From contig NZ_MUGT01000048.1 of the NCBI RefSeq assembly GCF_002217205.1, positions 1-38,110 on the forward strand: a stretch of 38,110 nucleotides of DNA, read 5' to 3'. Shown here in pieces: positions 34,650 to 38,110 of the stretch; position 1 is the stretch's first letter, and every line of letters starts with the position of its first letter. The translations under genes and the position numbers were made by a program. The notes under the pieces were generated by a model that saw only the letters and a list, made by a program, of their open reading frames with translations, searched no databases and was not told the DNA's origin. The stretch is from Flavobacterium branchiophilum NBRC 15030 = ATCC 35035. GTDB lineage: Bacteria > Bacteroidota > Bacteroidia > Flavobacteriales > Flavobacteriaceae.

Positions 34650-35536
34650 TGACAACTTTTTTTAAATTAATTTTAAAGATTATCATAATCATTTTTCTAG
34701 CAGGTATTGTGTTAGATCTTGTATATTCAAAAGTATTGAGTACTTCAAAATATAGAAATAAAATTGAGTTTGTAATGAATTCAAAAAAATTGAATTATGA
34801 TGTAATTATTTTAGGTTCGTCAAGAGCAAATAACCATTTTGTTGCAGAAATGTTTGAACATAAAGGGCTAAAAACATTTAATTATGGCATTAGTGCTTCT
34901 CATTTATTTGAAGCAGATTTGTTGTTAAAATTGATGGAAGAGCGTCAATTTAAGATTAAAACTATAATTATTGAAGTCGATTTGAATCTTGCCAATGAAC
35001 ATAGAGACGAAGGTATTTCCTCACGATTTATGCCATTTTTACATCAATCTACTTTAATTAAAAAACATTATGAAAATGAATCTGATTTTAAGGCTCTTTA
35101 TTATATACCTTTTTACAGGTACATCAAATTTGATAATAAAATTGGTTTTAGAGAAACATATAATTCAGCAATTAAAGATTCTACAGTATATTTAGCTCAT
35201 AACGGATACTATCCTTTATATAATTCTAAAAAAGGAAATATGAAGAATAATTACACAAAATTGAATCCATTGAAAAATAAATATTATGAAGACATCAAAA
35301 AAATTTGTAAGCGAAATGGCATTCAATTAATATCTGTAATGACACCAATCTGCTCAAATGTAAAAGGAATTGATTATTTGGATAAAGTGCAAAAACTATA
35401 TCCTGAAATTCATAATTATGAAAATGTGGTTACAGATGATAACTTGTTTTCGTCCTGCGGACATTTGAATGACGAAGGAGCTAGAATTTTTACATCTAGA
35501 ATTATACATGACTTTTTTAATAAATCAAGTAATTGA
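34649..35536 (+). CDS. SGNH-hydrolase-like protein, MBOAT partner
   Basis: A 295-residue protein with an N-terminal membrane anchor (about residues 6-26) and a periplasmic SGNH-like domain. Block I appears as VIILGSSRANNHF (Ser58 likely nucleophile). The C-terminal block is SSCGHLNDEGARIF with His272. The acid that usually sits three residues before that His is Ser269, so the triad may be incomplete or use another Asp. Such proteins pair with MBOAT enzymes to transfer acetyl groups to exopolysaccharides, as AlgJ/AlgX do with AlgI. Coupled to the MBOAT gene by a one-base overlap. Confidence 0.8.
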   Translation: MTTFFKLILKIIIIIFLAGIVLDLVYSKVLSTSKYRNKIEFVMNSKKLNYDVIILGSSRANNHFVAEMFEHKGLKTFNYGISASHLFEADLLLKLMEERQFKIKTIIIEVDLNLANEHRDEGISSRFMPFLHQSTLIKKHYENESDFKALYYIPFYRYIKFDNKIGFRETYNSAIKDSTVYLAHNGYYPLYNSKKGNMKNNYTKLNPLKNKYYEDIKKICKRNGIQLISVMTPICSNVKGIDYLDKVQKLYPEIHNYENVVTDDNLFSSCGHLNDEGARIFTSRIIHDFFNKSSN

Positions 35537-35538
35537 TT

Positions 35539-36654
35539 ATGAATATGTTAATTGTTACCCACGCTAAACATCGATACCATGATGAATTAATATATTCGTA
35601 TGGACCTTATGTTCGAGAAATGAATATTTGGGGTAATTATTGTAGTTCCTTTACTATAATTGCACCAAAAAGTAGCCAGGTTATTTCGGCTATAGATTTG
35701 CCTTATGCAATGAATAACATAAATTATTCTGAAGTTGCCTCTTTTGATTTTCTTACAATTAAGTCACGTGTACAAGCTGTTTTTAGAATACCTATAATCA
35801 TGTTTACTTTATATAAGGCCATGAAATCTACCGATCATATACATTTAAGATGTCCAGGAAACATGGGCTTGTTAGGATGTATTGTGCAAGTATTTTTTCC
35901 AAAAAAAATAAAAACAGCCAAATATGCTGGAAATTGGGATTCTAATTCCAAGCAACCTTTGAGTTATAGACTTCAAAAATTGATATTAAATAATACATTT
36001 TTGACTAAAAACATGACTGTTTTGGTTTATGGTGAGTGGCCCAAAGTTTCAAAAAATATAAAATCTTTTTTTACGGCAACTTATTTCGACAAAGATAAGT
36101 TAGCTGTTGCACCAAAGAATTTGACAAATACCATACAATTCATTTTTGTGGGTACATTATCAATAGGAAAAAAGCCAATTTATGCTATTCAGTTAGTAGA
36201 AAAATTATATAAAATTGGATACAATGTGCAATTAAATTTGTATGGTGAAGGGGCTGAACGCCATAACTTAGCACAATATATAAAAAATGAATCGCTAAAT
36301 TCATATATCCGATTAAATGGGAATCAATCATTAGAAGTGATAAAAAAAGCGTATCAAGAAAGTCATTTTTTAGTGCTACCTTCGCAAAGTGAAGGGTGGC
36401 CAAAAGCAGTTGCTGAAGCTATGTTTTGGGGATGTGTTCCTATATCGACACCCGTTTCATGTGTGCCAAATATGTTGCAAGACGGTGCAAGAGGTATTTT
36501 ATTGCAAGAAGATTTAGATGTTGATACCAATAAAATAAGGTTACTCATAGATGACGAAATTTTATATCAAACGACTTCTAATGCTGCAATGACCTGGTCT
36601 CGTCTTTATACTTTGGATTATTTTGAAAATGAAATAAAAAATATCTTACAATAA
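35539..36654 (+). CDS. Glycosyltransferase family 4 (GT-B) enzyme
   Basis: A 371-residue GT-B glycosyltransferase. The C-terminal donor site shows IQFIFVGTLSIGKKP, LYGEGAERHNLAQYI and the E-x7-E motif in SEGWPKAVAEAMFWGCVPIS. The frame is open from a TTG at 35533, but the ATG at 35539, two bases after the SGNH-like gene stop, is the likelier start. It should add one sugar to a lipid-linked glycan on the cytoplasmic side. Donor and acceptor cannot be read from sequence. Confidence 0.92.
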   Translation: MNMLIVTHAKHRYHDELIYSYGPYVREMNIWGNYCSSFTIIAPKSSQVISAIDLPYAMNNINYSEVASFDFLTIKSRVQAVFRIPIIMFTLYKAMKSTDHIHLRCPGNMGLLGCIVQVFFPKKIKTAKYAGNWDSNSKQPLSYRLQKLILNNTFLTKNMTVLVYGEWPKVSKNIKSFFTATYFDKDKLAVAPKNLTNTIQFIFVGTLSIGKKPIYAIQLVEKLYKIGYNVQLNLYGEGAERHNLAQYIKNESLNSYIRLNGNQSLEVIKKAYQESHFLVLPSQSEGWPKAVAEAMFWGCVPISTPVSCVPNMLQDGARGILLQEDLDVDTNKIRLLIDDEILYQTTSNAAMTWSRLYTLDYFENEIKNILQ

Positions 36655-36655
36655 A

Positions 36656-37738
36656 ATGAATAATAACCAATTAAGAATTGTACAATTGATAGACAGCTTA
36701 GATGCAGGAGGAGCAGAACGCATGGCCGTAAACTATGCAGATGTTTTGATGTCTGAAATTGCTTTTTCAGGTCTTGTTGTTACTCGAAAAGAAGGTTTGT
36801 TAAAATCGCAGCTAAAAAGTGAAATATCTTATTTATTTTTAAATAGAAAAAGAATTTTAGATTTTTTTGTAATAATAAAATTTTTAAAATTTTTAAATAA
36901 AAATAATATAAATTGGATACATGCTCATAGTAGCTCGATTTTTTTTGCAGTTATGATAAAATTTTTGAAACCAAGTATCAAAATTATTTGGCACGATCAT
37001 TTTGGACAAAGCGAATTTTTAGATACCCGCAAATATTTTTTTTTAAAAATAGCAAATTATTTTGTAAATCGAAATATAGTAGTAAATCAGCAATTATTAC
37101 ATTGGCATAAGCAGAAATTCACAAAACATGACATTTATTATGTACCAAATTTTGTACAATTATCAAAATTAATCCCTTCAACAACTGTTTTAAAAGGTAC
37201 AATAGGTAAAAGAATAGTTTGTTTAGCAAATTTGAGACCTCAAAAAAATCATTTTTTAATCATTGAAGCGGCAAAACTTTTAAGAAAAAGCAATCCTGAT
37301 TGGACATTTCATTTGATAGGTCAAGATTTTGAAGATGATTATTCTTCTTCAGTACAAAATATTATTAAAGAAAATAATTTGGAAGACACTATATTTTTAT
37401 ACGGTTCGAGAAAAGATATTTTATCAATATTAAAACAAGCTGCTATTGGAATTCTTACATCAAATTCAGAAGGTCTACCTTTAGCATTGTTAGAATATGG
37501 CAGTTGCTCTTTGCCCGTTATTGCTACAAAAGTTGGCGAAATTCCAAATATTATCAAACACGAAGATAATGGATTGTTTATTATGCCTGGAGATGTAAAA
37601 CATTTTTATGAAATGTTGGTAAAACTAATAAATAATAAACTTTTATCAAATAAATTAGGAAATAAATTACATTTTGATATTTTGAATAACATGTCTGAAG
37701 CTGCAATAATTAAACAATATTTATTACTTTTGAAATGA
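36656..37738 (+). CDS. Glycosyltransferase family 4 (GT-B) enzyme
   Basis: A 360-residue GT-B glycosyltransferase, a second sugar transferase in the cluster. The N-terminal IVQLIDSLDAGGAERMAVNYAD is the classical GT4 opening. The donor region has KRIVCLANLRPQKNHFLIIEAA and E-x7-E in NSEGLPLALLEYGSCSLPVIATKVGEIPNII. It begins one base after the previous stop. The N-terminal half is especially AT-rich and Lys/Ile-rich, a base bias common in surface-polysaccharide loci. Confidence 0.94.
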   Translation: MNNNQLRIVQLIDSLDAGGAERMAVNYADVLMSEIAFSGLVVTRKEGLLKSQLKSEISYLFLNRKRILDFFVIIKFLKFLNKNNINWIHAHSSSIFFAVMIKFLKPSIKIIWHDHFGQSEFLDTRKYFFLKIANYFVNRNIVVNQQLLHWHKQKFTKHDIYYVPNFVQLSKLIPSTTVLKGTIGKRIVCLANLRPQKNHFLIIEAAKLLRKSNPDWTFHLIGQDFEDDYSSSVQNIIKENNLEDTIFLYGSRKDILSILKQAAIGILTSNSEGLPLALLEYGSCSLPVIATKVGEIPNIIKHEDNGLFIMPGDVKHFYEMLVKLINNKLLSNKLGNKLHFDILNNMSEAAIIKQYLLLLK

Positions 37739-37765
37739 TTATTAATTATTAAAAAAATAAAATAA

Positions 37766-38110
37766 ATGATTCAAAAAAAGAATAATAATCTCTTATATGT
37801 TTTTTTGATTATTTTACATGCTTTCCTAGGAATTTTAGCTAATTATGAAAAAAAAATCACTTTATTATACGGAGTTTTAATTTTCATTGTAGGATTAGGG
37901 TATGTTTTATATAAAAAAAATAAGAACAACGAAGTTTTATATGCAGCAGCCTATTTAGTAGGTGCAGAAGTTTTTTTGAGGATGACTGAAGGTGTAGTTT
38001 TATATGAATTTGTAAAATATGCTGTAATTTTGTTAATGTTTGTAGGTATTTTGTTTAATGGAGTTGCGAAATGGAGTTTTTTTTATGTTTTTTTTTTATT
38101 TTTATTAATT
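37766..38110 (+). CDS. O-antigen ligase/Wzy-type membrane protein, N-terminal part (cut by window end)
   Basis: An open frame begins at ATG 37766 and runs off the window edge after 115 codons. The product starts MIQKKNNNLLYVFLIILHAF and shows about four hydrophobic segments already. EVLYAAAYLVGAEVFLRMTEG resembles Bacteroidetes O-antigen ligase or repeat-unit polymerase proteins. The position after two GT4 genes fits a Wzy-type polymerase. It lies 27 bases after the last glycosyltransferase. Only a partial protein is visible, so the assignment is moderate. Confidence 0.72.
   Translation, partial: MIQKKNNNLLYVFLIILHAFLGILANYEKKITLLYGVLIFIVGLGYVLYKKNKNNEVLYAAAYLVGAEVFLRMTEGVVLYEFVKYAVILLMFVGILFNGVAKWSFFYVFFLFLLI

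Overview
The window is AT-rich chromosomal DNA from a member of the Bacteroidetes, almost certainly a Flavobacteriaceae species. The evidence is a complete gldK-gldL-gldM-gldN locus (gliding motility and type IX secretion), family-specific genes (DUF6095, DUF3570/DUF4266, Bacteroidetes-type LptE and SecG with an Ala/Pro-rich tail), and several promoters of the Bacteroidetes form TTTG-N(about 20)-TAnnTTTG. No tRNA, rRNA, CRISPR array or insertion sequence was seen. Coding density is high; the longest stretch without a confident gene is about 300 bases (21253-21548).

Layout. (1) 211-5402, minus strand: a six-gene operon of periplasmic thioredoxin, ApbE flavin transferase, DUF4266 lipoprotein, DUF3570 predicted outer-membrane protein, response regulator and histidine kinase. 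It looks like an extracytoplasmic redox or flavinylation module with its own two-component system. (2) 5564-7663: an LtaS/sulfatase-family membrane enzyme. (3) 7751-11674, minus strand: an Atg22-like MFS transporter, DUF6095, murQ, a ZIP metal transporter and a SAM methyltransferase. (4) 11802-13205: a THUMP-domain rRNA methyltransferase and a small membrane protein. (5) 13301-15290, minus strand: groES-groEL. (6) 15522-18595, minus strand: sigma-54-type AAA+ regulator, lptE, a TPR-like protein and secG, followed by a terminator. (7) 18720-19725: an ApaLI-like restriction endonuclease with a partner DNA methyltransferase that has lost its C-terminal half, lying between miaB and the sigma-54 regulator. 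(8) 19783-21252: miaB. (9) 21549-26086: a membrane protein, topA and an arginase-fold protein with a degraded metal site. (10) 26269-30966: gldKLMN with its own strong promoter and a clear terminator. (11) 31034 to the end: a FAD oxidoreductase, then a polysaccharide cluster of cytidylyltransferase-like/KdsC fusion, MBOAT, SGNH-like protein, two GT4 glycosyltransferases and the start of a Wzy/O-antigen-ligase-type membrane protein cut by the window edge.

Most likely under-described biology: the thioredoxin-ApbE-DUF4266-DUF3570-two-component operon; the restriction enzyme beside a truncated methyltransferase; the pseudo-arginase next to gldKLMN; and the fusion of a degenerate nucleotidyltransferase with an intact KdsC phosphatase. 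All assignments come from reading the sequence and from memory of protein families; no database search was run.
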